A stretch of 64,000 nt of DNA from Nemophila menziesii (GCA_029959085.1 JARWIR010000001.1:68262899-68326898); one strand, 5' to 3'. Counted from the first letter of the stretch, positions 1 to 9,992 are shown. Translations and numbers: made by a program. The notes: generated from the sequence alone by a model not told the origin.

Positions 1-2076
1 ATCAATTCATGGACGAAACGTCAAGCCGCTTTCTTTAACCGTTTTTATCCGAAGAGCATGAGACTCAAAGACCAAAGCGAGCTTGCAAGATTTTGTCAAG
101 AAGATGGAGAAACAGTAGGAGAATCATGGACAAGGTTTCAACATAAATTAGCTAGATGTCCGCTCCATGGTTATACCCCCTCTTTACAATTAGCTATATT
201 CTATGAAGGTCTCAACGATCGAGGTAGAGAGAAGGTGGATAACATAGGAAAGGGAAATTTCGTGTCCATGAACCATAATGAAGCCGCCGAAGTTTTGGAA
301 AATATTATTGAACAAGAAAGGAGTTAGCCTTCTACGCGAGATCCTGTAGCAAAGACCCGAGGTACGCTTCGATTAGATGCAGAAACTGCAAACTCAGCTC
401 AAATATCCGCATTAGAGAACCAAATAAAAGAACTTAAGCTAGAGATGCAGAAAAATTTAGCCCAAACAAACGTAGTACAAGAAGCACAAGGTTGTCAACA
501 ATGTGGGGTTAATAATCATACTTGGGAAGAGTGCGAAGGAAATCCACAATCTGTTTATTTCATATCCAACCGAGGAGGTTATCAATTTGGTAACCGAAAC
601 CATCCGGGTATGCAGTATTCAAATCCTCAGGGGGCCGCTAATCCTGGTCATTATCAACCGCGCCCCAAGAACAACTTTTTCCAACCAAGAGGTCAATATC
701 AAAATAGACCTGCGCCCCCTTAACAACCTATTCAAGATGCCTATACCAATGCGTTAGATCAGAAAGCTTTACCACAGTATCCTCAAGAGGGGACAATGGA
801 TAATCAACTATTAGTAAAAGTCTTGGACCGTTTGACCATGAATATGAACGCTCAGGATGAAAAGTTACGAGGACAAGATGCCGCAATTCAGATTTTAGGT
901 ACTCAAGTAGAACAATTGAACAAAATTCTAACGAATTTAATGGAACAAAAAGAATTGAAGGCTATCAAAGGAGGTGATGACAATGTTGGGTTCAAATCTT
1001 GTAAGGCTATTTGCCTTGAAATTGAAGAAGAAAAGAAGGAAGTACCACATGTTGACATTAGTGCCGTGGAAACTTCGAGTACCGAAGAAGAACCAACCAA
1101 GTCTAGCCCCGTGGAATCTGACTGTTCTGAGGTTGATGTGGAGGACGATTCAGAAAAATATGAATTTATACAGCTTCTGAAATATATGCAAGAGGAGATT
1201 CGATCGGTTATGGATTATCAAGCTGAGTTGGCTAAAGAGAAAGAAGAAGAAGCCTCAAAGAAGGATCCAACAGTTGAAGTTGAAGTTGCACCTGATGTGC
1301 AAAAGAAGAAAGAAGAAGAGAAGGTGGACCCGCCACCCGTTGTTCAAACAGTGTCATCAACTATTCCTGATACAAATTCGAAGGATGACACTGAATTCAA
1401 GACGTTTGTAGAGGCGTACACAGCTGAAAAGATCAACGCCCAAATGCTTGAGATTGCGAAGAAAGGAATCACACCGCAACAAGTTTTTACGCAAGTTATT
1501 CCTAAGAAAAAAGCGAGTGTAGAGATCCCAAGAGAGAACTTGAGAGTCTCAAGAAGAAGTGAAAGAGAGTTACCAACGAAGCTCAAAGATCCGGGAAGTT
1601 TTAACCTTCCTATTCAAATTAATGGTATGCTCAATGTGAAAGCTATGTACGATGTGGGTTCTGGTGTGAATCTTATGCCTAAGTCCATGTTCGAGAGACT
1701 GGGACTTCAGAAATCAGAGAAAGCTCCAGTGAAGTTGCAGTTCGCTGACAACTCAGTTACCAAGACATGGGGAGCAGTGGAGGACGTCTTAGTCCGTGTA
1801 GGTAGTATCGCCATCCCTACTGACTTTGTTATACTTGAGTTTGATGCAGATAAGCAGGTTCCAATCATACTTGGACGGACTTTCATGGCCACAAGTCAAA
1901 GTGTCATCAACTTCCAAGAAGGGACCATTACCCTTCATGCAAAGAACGTATCCGAGACCTTCTATGTCTTGGGCAAGAAACCAAGGAAGTTAGATCCCAC
2001 CGGTTCCTGTCATCCACAACCTTTCACATCACAAAGTCCCCCCAGAGAAGGTCCACTTAAAACCTGTGGATACTGA
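1..2076 (+). pseudogene. gag-pro: gag-protease region of Athila/Tat-like retroelement R1, two in-frame stops
   Basis: One reading frame runs from the window edge to 2076 and is interrupted by TAG at 325-327 and TAA at 721-723. In order it encodes the Gag core (58-327, with FYEGLNDRGREKVDNIGKG), a CCHC zinc knuckle near 493-534 (CQQCGVNNHTWEEC), a Gln/Asn-rich linker, an acidic Glu/Lys-rich coiled-coil-like spacer (796-1400) and a retroviral-type aspartic protease, whose active-site loop DVGSGVNLMP starts at 1651. In this family Gag forms the particle and the protease matures Gag-Pol. The 5' end lies outside the window. Comparison with the gag of R3 suggests the first stop replaces Trp and the second Gln, both transitions. 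No reverse transcriptase follows, so the copy cannot move by itself. Family assignment is firm; function is lost. Confidence 0.9.
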
Positions 2077-2299
2077 GCAAAACATTGAGTTTGAGGTTGG
2101 CCATGAAGTTCTATGGAAAGCTCACAAACGCGAGAATAGGCCACGTAGTTTCAAAGACTCGTGGATTGGGCCATTCATTGTCACTAAGGTTGTTTCAGCT
2201 AAGGTGATAGAAATCCGACCCAAGAAGGGGATCAAGCACAGATTAGTTGACGTTCATATCCTAACTCGTTGTTGGGGAGGCTATATTCGCAAATCTTGA
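2066..2299 (+). pseudogene. integrase C-terminal remnant of R1 joined to protease by internal deletion
   Basis: This short frame carries the C-terminal beta-barrel-like part of a Ty3/Gypsy integrase: FEVGHEVLWKAHKRENRPRS, then a segment like the 'GPF-V-KV...I..PKKG..RLVDVHILTRCW' tail of such integrases. It starts within 100 bp of the last protease codons and in another frame. Reverse transcriptase, RNase H and the integrase catalytic core, about 3 kb in R3, are therefore missing. The sequence just after it (GGTAACACGTCTAAC, then 'acgggagacaacccg') matches the sequence just after pol in R2, which fixes its place at the end of pol. It is a deletion relic, not a gene. Confidence 0.75.
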
Positions 2300-2310
2300 T
2301 GGAGGTAACA

Positions 2311-2329
2311 CGTCTAACTTTGAAAGACG
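2311..2329 (+). other. conserved hairpin after pol (R1 copy)
   Basis: A stem CGTCT (2311-2315) pairs with AGACG (2325-2329) around a 9-nt loop. R2 has the same stem (16759-16777). R3 has CGTCG/CGACG at 37412-37428. The position, just after the integrase end and before 'TTAAA-AAAAG', is the same in all three. Role unknown. Confidence 0.55.
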
Positions 2330-2533
2330 TTAAATAAAAGTGATGTACGGGAGACAACCCGCAATTTTTTTAAGTTTTTATGTCTTTTACGTTTTTAGTT
2401 TATGTTTAGCTTAGTTGTTTTTAGTTGATATTGCATATTTGAGAAAGGTATTAGTGTTTTTCATGCTTAGGTATTGGAGAAATCGAGTTCGGGAGGAGAA
2501 AACGAAATTTTTCGGAAAATTCTGCCCACCAGT

Positions 2534-2761
2534 CCGGTATACCGCGCTTCAGCCCCGGTATACCGCAGAGGAGAAAACCCGTAACACGGGTTATTGACTC
2601 GGTTTTTTGGCCGAGAAGAAAAAAAATCAGGACCATAGTCCCGGCATACCGCAGGACCAAAAAACCTGTGACACGGGTAGGAGATTCGCGTTTTTTGCCG
2701 AGGATTAAAAATTTCGAAGAGCAGAAGGTCCGGTATATCGGACCACAGCCCTGGTATACCG
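2534..2761 (+). repeat. palindrome cluster between pol and ORF2 (R1)
   Basis: Five copies of CCGGTATACCGG or close variants lie at 2534, 2555, 2641, 2730 and 2751. They alternate with the second palindrome AACCCGTAACACGGGTT (2576-2592) and a variant at 2663-2678. The same two palindromes occur at the same element position in R2 and R3. The segment has no convincing coding potential. Confidence 0.85.
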
Positions 2762-3021
2762 CAGGTAGCCGCTGGAGAGAGAAAAAGTTGTGTTTGAGCT
2801 TATAAAAGAGGGAATTAGGTATTGTTCCGAATTTACAAATCCTTAAGCCTCTCTTTCTTCACCAAACCTCTCCCAACTCCATTAAAGCTCATTCAAACCT
2901 TACCCACATAGGGATTCATCATCAATTAACCTTTCCTAAGCCAAATCAAGCTTGTTCAACCAATAATTTAAAGTTCAAATTTCAATAGTTGTTAAAGCTT
3001 TGAGTTGGGGGTCAATTGAGG

Positions 3022-4230
3022 ATGACTAAAAGAACAGAAATATTATCTAACAAAAGGGAGGTGAAGAAAAGCAAGGTATTGGGTTCAATTGAGAAGATAT
3101 CAAATAACAAAGGTTCTAGTTCCAAAGCAAAGGGTAAAAACGATGTTGAAGATGGAGGTAAGCTAGCTATGTTTGATACTAATGGACAAAGGCTTTACTT
3201 TTATTCAAAGGAGAAAACACAACCTCTTCCCTTCAAGGGTCCTACACCCATGGATAAAGAGAAAGCTTCAAAGGCCTTGATAGCTTCTGCAGAAAAACAA
3301 TTAAAGGAACTACCTTTTGCTTATAAGAAAGTATTCAATGAAGAAGTTGGTATAGGAGAGTATAAGAGATTCTTGGAGCTTGGAGAAAGATTGGGTTGGT
3401 CTACATTCATGGTAAGACGTTCTAAATTATGTCATGAGTTAGTTTTAGATTTCTATTTAGGCCTCTTTAGCCGAGATAGTAAAGGTTGTGTTCCGATTAG
3501 AGGAAAGTTAGTTTCTTTCACAGTTAATGAGATTAAAAACCACTTCAAGTTTAAGAAATTAATTGGATATTGCAAGTATAGTGAAGCGGTTGCTAAATGA
3601 AAAATCTTTGATGAGGAGTTACTTTTTAAGCATGTTTTAGACAAGGAAAAAGTGCAATTACATAAGGGAGAATTGAAGGCACCTTGGCCTTACAAATATC
3701 TTCAACCGGATGCGAGAGTTTGGCACAATTTCCTTATTCCTAATGTCTTCGGAAACACACGAACTTGGGATGTGACTAAAAAGAACACTCTACTTTTGGA
3801 TTGTATTTTGAGAGGAGAAGAAGTAGATGTGGCACAGATGATCTATGAGGAGGTGATGCGATTTTCGGTCTTTCCCAGATCAGTTTTTAATGTTAAATTT
3901 CCTACTATGATCACGTGTCTTGTGTGAAAAGCGAATGTTATATTGGGTGAAGAAGAGAAACTCGAATTCAAAGAAAGTTATATTGATAATTCTTGGATCA
4001 TGGAAGTCTTGAGAAGAGCGAGTTCTACGCAAGTCTCAAGAGGAGAAAAGGAGCAAAGTTGGCAAGAGAAGATAGAGGAGCGTTTAAACAAATTCGAAGC
4101 AGTCCAAACTTCCTTAGCCAATGATGTGGCACAAATCAACGCTAATCAGGTGCACATCATGAAACTCCTTGAGCAATTAACGAAAGATCCAGCAAATCCT
4201 ACCTTGGATGTCAATAATTCAAGGCAATAA
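3022..4230 (+). pseudogene. ORF2 of R1 (Athila-type 3' ORF, 'putative plant transposon protein' type), two stops
   Basis: A single frame starts at ATG 3022 (an upstream TTG at 3016 is in frame) and runs to TAA at 4230, with TGA at 3598-3600 and 3925-3927. The protein begins with a basic Lys/Ser-rich region (MTKRTEILSNKREVKKSKV), then a central domain with GWSTFMVRRSKLCHELVLDF, VPIRGKLVSFTVNEI and WHNFLIPNVFGNTRTWDV, then ends in a coiled coil (IEERLNKFEAVQTSLANDVA, with LLEQL). The central domain looks like the Athila 3' ORF often annotated as putative plant transposon protein; its role is not established, and an envelope function is only a positional guess. Both stops fit Trp TGG to TGA changes. 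R2 and R3 carry the same ORF with the centre deleted. The motif TTTGAGTTGGGGGTC lies directly upstream at 3000. Confidence 0.8.
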
Positions 4231-5807
4231 GCCTCAAAAGTATGTTCTCTTTCTTCATTACCATTTCTATACATGCTTTTATCTGCTAATTTTAATTTCT
4301 GTTTCGAGTCTTTTCCGAGTCGTGGGGACACAACTCATTTTTGAGTTGGGGGTGTGGGGATTCGTTGTCTCTCATCTCCATTTTTCTATTTTTAGGTAGA
4401 AATTAAAATTTTTGATACATGGGAATTAGATGTAGAGTGTGTTTAATAGCTTGAAAGCATAAGCTCAGTGAATTGATGATAGTAAGTAGTATGTTTTGTG
4501 AGCTATGTATTTGTATGCTTTGAGTATTTGCAGGAAAACACACATTGATAGTAAAGAAAAGATTAGTGAGCAATGCGATAGAAAGTATGTTTGATCTCAG
4601 GGAACCTTGAGAAGTGTGTAGGCCGTGAGATCCAAGCTAGTTGACAAAACCATTTGATGAAAGTGCTAAAGGTAAGAAGATAATGAAATTACATGGTGTA
4701 GAAAGTGATTAAGGCAGTTCTTTCATATTGAAGCCACTTGAAGCCTTTTTATACCTTCTCACCTTGTTATTTGATTTTATATGCTATATCCTTCTCAGCC
4801 CCTTCTAGCCTTTCTAAAGCTTTTTATTGAAACACATTATAAGCCATATCCCTTTAGATTATCGGACTTTTCCATATGACCCGCACTCGAATCGCGATGC
4901 ATAGACAGTTGTTTTAGAGCTTGAGTTTGGGGTGGTGGGTCCACCATTATGGGAAGTGATTATTGGGATGGGATTCTTGAGCTTATTAATTGTGCTCTGT
5001 TCTTTATATTGATGATGATTCACAGATTTTTATTGTAACCCTTTTCCGGGGTAATAGTGAACGGAAAAGAAGCTACGAGCTAAATATACCAACAAGGGCA
5101 TTAAAAGAGAAAAAATATATATGAGAAAAATAGCGTGATATCTCAACATTAAAAAGAGAGTCATAGCTTAAGAAACGGATTTGAAAAGAAAGAAAATATA
5201 TATATATTCGGACCGGCAAAGTGGAATTTTTATGTGAACATCTTGTGCTTTAATTGGGTTATTAGGGATGCTAAATTTTGCATCAGAGAATTCATTGGGT
5301 TGAGTGAGAAACGTTTTATGAGAGTAACTCAAGCTCTAGGGCAATTCGTTGATGGCTAGTGAGGAGATAGCCAAAAGCTCACTCTAAATTATCCAAATAT
5401 ACTATCAAACCGTCCCTAAGCCTAAATTACAACGTTAAAGACCTTTTGATTCTTTGCTATGTAATTGAGAAGTTATTGAGCCATTAGAGAGTAGTTAAGT
5501 GGATATTTGGATACTAGTGAAAGTCGATGAACAATCTATAGCTTCCTTGGTAAACTGAGTAAAGTCCCAATCCTTCTTACATTGCGAAACTAATCTGATC
5601 TTAAATTCAAGCCGTGTTGACTATGGATATGAGAAGTGTACAGGTATGTAGTTTATGAATATTACGGCATGAAATTTTCTGAGTAGTTGCTTTAGGTCTA
5701 TTCTATATATTCTGCTATGTTCTTCCCATTGTGTTGAAAATTCCATAAGTGTGTATTTATAGACTTCCCTTTGTTTTTGTTTTTATTGTATCGGGACGAT
5801 ATAACTT
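4231..5807 (+). other. long non-coding 3' region of R1
   Basis: No ORF of note. The region is nevertheless conserved with R2 (13522-14999, -) and R3 (34641-36090, -). Shared landmarks are CGAGTCGTGGGGACACAACTC (4319-4339), a purine-rich TTTTGAGTTGGGGGTGTGGGG at 4338, CTTGAGTTTGGGGTGGTGGG at 4920, the block around 'gtgaggagatagcc' near 5360, and a 'CCGGCAAAGTGGAA' block near 5213. It probably carries cis functions of the retroelement RNA. Confidence 0.6.
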
Positions 5808-5821
5808 TGAGTTGGGGGTCT
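5806..5821 (+). promoter_or_regulatory. polypurine tract of R1
   Basis: CTTTGAGTTGGGGGTCT directly precedes the LTR start TGATGTCTCC at 5822. The same purine tract abuts the 3' LTR of R3 at 34625 on the other strand. In LTR retrotransposons this tract primes plus-strand DNA synthesis. Confidence 0.8.
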
Positions 5822-5992
5822 TGATGTCTCCTCATTTGTGATAGATTTATGTTAGGATGAGACATCATTTTTAGTGATTTAGAAGTTTTTCTAATCATTT
5901 TTCTTGAGAAATAGTGCACTTTCTTATTTTGAATCTTGATTTAGTAAAATAATATTTTTAGAGCATATTGGGTTTAATTATTTATTTAGTGT
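5822..5992 (+). repeat. 3' LTR of R1, first part
   Basis: It begins TGATGTCTCC at the PPT and shows the terminal hairpin (TGATGTCTCC ... GAGACATCA, 5822-5869). It ends in ...TTATTTAGTGT at the insertion site of solo LTR S1. It continues at 7763. It matches the LTR starting at 63431 (R4) and, less closely, the reverse strand of the R2 LTR. Confidence 0.85.
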
Positions 5993-7762
5993 TGATGTCT
6001 CCTGATTTGTTCTAATTATTAGCCCCTTGGAGACATCCTTTTAGGTGAATAAATGACTTGTTTGTTAGACTTTTAAGATTATTTGATCATATTGCACTTT
6101 CCCCCCTTGGAAATTAACTATTTGCAGAATCTGAGCTTTTGTACGTAAATTTGACTATTTTTAATGCAAAGTTAATTGGTTCTTGAATCTCATGAAAGAC
6201 CAATCCAAGGAGAAAAAGTGAGAATAAAGTCTTAGTGTATTTTAGAGTGTTAGGAAATGATTTCTAGTCGAGTTTCTATTTTTAGAGTGCACTTTCCTAT
6301 TTCGATTTCTTGATTTATTGATTTATTCTTTTTAAGCATATGCGGTTTAATTATTTATTTAATATGAAGCTTTAAAATATAAATGGTAATTACTTAGAGA
6401 CCAAGTCAAGATACAGATGAAAGGAAAGAAGATTTACATGGAAATAAGAAGATTTAGGAAAGATTTATTCAAAGGAGGAAAAGATAAAGCTGCCTTGTAA
6501 ATCTGAAATTCCAGCCACGTTTTAGAGATTAAATCATAATTAAAGATTGGCATGGATTCTGGACGAATGGTCTGCACCAATAGAAAGAGCTTTCCAAGAC
6601 AAGCAGTTTCATATATTGGAACTTCTCAAATGGATAAGTATTGAAAAAGATATGACCAAATCAAATCAGCAGCAAATCTTACCTTTCCTAGAATTTAGAG
6701 CTACGAATTTGAGAGTCTTTGCCTTGTCTTCCACTCCAAGTAATTCGACCTAGGGTCTTCCAACACCTATAAATATACCCCTTAGACCTCATAATTAGTA
6801 CCTCTCATATTTTACACAATTCATAACATCCTTAGAGAGAGAGTCAGACACTTCAGAGCAAGAAGGCAAAGGAGGAGCTAGAGCTGGAGGAATTCTGTTC
6901 TTCCATCAACAGTCATCTAATCCTTAGGTTATATATTTCTTTTCTGTAATTAAATATGATGTCTTTCTATTTAGTTTCAGTATTTAATATTGCTATGAGC
7001 TAAACTTTTATATACTTAAGAATCGCAATAAAGGGATGAACCCTAGTTAATTTAATTTATGTTTTGAATTTGGGATTGTTATGATTTAATTTGAATTAGG
7101 TCTTAGATATTGGATATTACTTTGTTCTTAATCACTATTTCTTTTCCGTACAACTAGAAATAGATTTTAGTATTTAGACTATTCCATATAGTGGCGTATG
7201 GATCATCCGACAGGGGGGTTTGAATACAGATCTAGGTAATACCCGTGTAATGTCCGTTATTGACCGACAGGCTTAACTAGTTACATAGCCAAAGAGGTAA
7301 AATCATATCATCCGAAGAGGCATATTCGACCATACAGGTGTTTATGATACTTTAGGATAGCTTCTAGGTCCACCCAAAAGGGGGCTAGGAGATTTTAGAG
7401 TCCCGACTAGTATACTAATACCAATTCTACCCTTAAACATAGCATAGATTGTATTAATTAGGTGGATTCCTTGCGAGACTCAAGTATCTCTCTTATCTGA
7501 AGTCAGTATTTTATTTGCTTTTATTTATTTTAATTTAGATTTTATTATTTGCATCTTTAGTTATTAGAAAACCAAACGAAAATCTATTATTTACTTTTCT
7601 GTTAAACAATTATTCTTACTATCTGATTAATACTGGAGTTGAACCTAATCCGTCCCTGAGAACGAACTTGATTATCATATATTACTTGGGACAACCGTAC
7701 ACTTGCGGTTAAGTGGATCCTTTATTTTTGCACTTAATTTTATAACACCCTAGGACCCACCA
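5993..7762 (+). mobile_element. solo LTR S1 (R3 family) inserted in the R1 LTR
   Basis: The 1770-bp unit starts TGATGTCTCC and ends ...CCCACCA, with a perfect 5-bp target duplication AGTGT at 5988-5992 and 7763-7767. Its start (TGATTTGTTCTAATTATTAG) and many interior stretches match the R3 LTRs read on the minus strand. There is no internal domain, so it is a recombination-derived solo LTR. A TATA box lies at 6768-6775. Confidence 0.9.
6768..6775 (+). promoter_or_regulatory. TATA box of solo LTR S1
   Basis: TATAAATA in the context CACCTATAAATATACCCC. The R3 5' LTR (CTATAAATA, minus strand, 44257-44265) and the R2 LTR have TATA boxes in the same relative place. It probably marks the end of U3. 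Confidence 0.65.
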
Positions 7763-8165
7763 AGTGTGAAGCTTTAAAGATAATTATGGAGATTAATTAG
7801 ATTCCAAGTCGAAGACTACAATATATGGAAAGAGATAAGCATGGTAATTGGAGATAAGGAAACAAAAGCTAAAAACATGGAAAAGGAAAAGCTGCCTTAA
7901 ATCTGAATTTCTGCACCTACGACCACAAATCAGCTGATATCTCAAAAACGGTGTGGAATTTGGAGAAATGGTCAAGATAAAAGTTGAATATCTTTCCGAG
8001 ATGATAAATTTGGTGTACTCATACGCGTCAAACGGATGAGTATTGAAGCTGTTAGGACCAAAACAAAAACGGGCCTGATTTCATGTTTTAGGGTTACGAA
8101 TTTGAGTTGGGCTTGGAGTCCATTACTTACCTTCTCCTTCAAGAAAACGAATTAGGTCTTCTAAA
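7763..8165 (+). repeat. 3' LTR of R1, second part, truncated
   Basis: This continues the LTR after the second AGTGT copy with GTGAAGCTTTAAAGATAATT, and is closely similar to 63600-64000. It stops after 'gaattaggtcttctaaacacc', just before the expected TATA region, where the sequence switches to an LTR piece in the opposite orientation. Confidence 0.8.
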
Positions 8166-8409
8166 CACCTTATCTTCAATTTCGATGTTTATCCTTCTTC
8201 CTTTAGCTCTTGGAACTAACTTGGAGTCTAATTAATTACCATATATATCTAAAGCTTCACACTAAATAAATAATTAAACCCAATATGCTCTAAAAATAAT
8301 AAATAATCAATTCAAGACCCAAAATAGGAAAGTGTACCAAATCATGAGAAAATCGACCTATACTCTAATAAATACAACTAAAATGATGTCTCGGAAATAG
8401 ATTTTATTA
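8166..8409 (-). repeat. LTR fragment of R2 family, inverted against the R1 LTR
   Basis: 8166-8409 matches 19958-20202 of the R2 5' LTR at roughly 97% by eye, up to 'ttattatcacaaa'. It lacks the last bases GGAGACATCA. It could be what remains of the R2 3' LTR before LINE L1 came in, or a fragment of another copy. Confidence 0.75.
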
Positions 8410-8649
8410 TCACAAATGATGTCTCCGATGGACTACTCAGCCACCCCATCTGAAACCTTTCAGCACCCTTTTCAACCCACCCTGCTGTCTCTTTAACCCA
8501 CCCACCAAATCGTATCTACACACTACCCCACCACTTCCAACAACCTGCACCCCAATGCCACCACTGTAGCCAAACCGAATCCTGACATCACAAACTTCTC
8601 ACCACAGCCACCTTCATCCTACCATCTTTGCTGGTCACGGTTTCGAGTG

Positions 8650-8800
8650 TTTCAAGTCCGGCCACTTTTCAGGGCACTTCAGATCCGGCCACTTTTCAGG
8701 GCGCTTCAGATCCGGCCAGAGTTCAGGCCGTCTCAGATCCAGCCACGTTTCAATCCGCCTTAGATCCAGCCATGTTTCAGGCTGCCTCAGTTCCGACTGC
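8650..8800 (+). repeat. 27-bp tandem repeat, open reading frame
   Basis: Five to six units of the type 'tcagatccggccacttttca' plus 7 nt, encoding SDPATFQGA-like 9-residue repeats in the frame 8628-8816. The units are diverged. Confidence 0.7.
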
Positions 8801-8954
8801 ACAGTGGAAGTGTTAGACCTGTTTTTCTCCTACCGTTCGCATCTCAGGCCTACATCAAAGGGACCAGGCCCAACTGCATTTCAGACCCACAAAAGGAGCA
8901 GACCCAAAAACAAAAAACAACTCGGCAGCAGGTTTTCTCTTGTATCTCTTCTTT

Positions 8955-9165
8955 TTATGCAATTTATTATTAATGTGATAGGTATTTTTATGACAAAATT
9001 AGTTGATTTAGATAAAAATCAGTTTTGTATTGTTTTTATTGTCTCATCTTTTACAATGGATATTGATATTAATATTAATGTGATAGGGTATTATGTCACA
9101 AAAATAGCTATGTTAGATGAAAAACATTTTAGTATTGTTTTTATTGTCTTAGCTATTACGTGATT
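8955..9165 (+). repeat. imperfect duplication of about 100 bp
   Basis: Two units begin TATTAATGTGATAGG and each contains TATTGTTTTTATTGTCT. In frame they read INVIG...IVFIV twice. Probably a local tandem duplication. Confidence 0.6.
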
Positions 9166-9277
9166 ATGAATTTTTGTATAAAACTTATAAGTTTGTATCT
9201 AATGAGTATATTAAGGAATTTTCCAAAATGAAAAAAAGGTTTTCTGGGGTTGTTCCTAATCAACTCCATCCCCTTCA

Positions 9278-9992
9278 ATGATTCACATAGCCTGGAACTG
9301 TCAAGGAGTCGGCAATCCTTTGACAGTCCAGGCAGCTCGTGATCTCTGCGCTACGCATCGCCCGGAGGTACTTTTTCTCTCTGAGACAAAAAATAATTTT
9401 AATAAGCTTGATAATATTGCTAATATATTAGATATGATTTTGATTAAAACTGTCGAACCCATTGGAGCGAGAGGAGGTCTCGCGTTAATGGTGAAGAAGG
9501 AATTGAAAATTAAAGTTATAAAAGCTTCGGCTAATTTTATCCACACAAAAATAGTGGGTGACAATATGACCCCTATATTTTATACTTATATATATATATT
9601 TAAACCCCTATGATATTGATAAAGAGATTTCTTTTAATTTCTTAAATGCTTTAGAAACCCGAAACTCTCCTTGGACCTTAATGGGTGATTTCAATTGCAT
9701 AAGATTTCTCAAAGAAAATTTAGGTGGTATTGTATGCCATAAAAAATCTATCAAGAATTTTAATAGATTTATTAATCTCCACAATCTGGAGGAAACAACC
9801 TCATATGGTTGTAGATTTACCTGGACAAATAAAAGAGCCGGTAATAAACTTATTAAAGCTATTCTAGACAGAGCAATTCATAACTCTGAATGGGATAAGC
9901 TATTTCCAAATGCTTGGACAACAGTTTTACCTGTTATTGGGTCAGACCATTGTCTCCTTGTCATGCATCATGATAAAACTGAAAATAAATAG
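9278..9992 (+). pseudogene. LINE L1 ORF2: apurinic endonuclease domain
   Basis: The start IHIAWNCQGVGNPLTVQAA followed by RPEVLFLSETK is the N-terminal signature of LINE endonuclease-exonuclease-phosphatase domains. After a frameshift between 9613 and 9681 it continues with MGDFNCI (catalytic Asp/Asn motif) and ends with IGSDHCLLVM (catalytic SDH motif). In active LINEs this domain nicks target DNA to prime reverse transcription. ATG 9278 is the natural start of ORF2. The frameshift inactivates it. Confidence 0.85.

Larger units (their letters stand above)
8410..9277 (+). other. 5' part of LINE L1 or older host sequence, with two repeat blocks
   Basis: Pro/Thr-rich, CA-rich sequence (8440-8640), a 27-bp tandem repeat (8650-8800) and a duplicated block of about 100 bp (8955-9165) precede the LINE endonuclease start. 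No ORF1 landmarks (DUF4283, CCHC knuckle) are visible. It may be a 5' UTR or degenerate ORF1. The exact LINE 5' end is not visible, because no target duplication was found. Confidence 0.4.

Noticed and set aside
3022..4230. Envelope gene of an endogenous retrovirus
   Set aside because: No signal peptide, transmembrane segment or cleavage site seen; only position resembles env.
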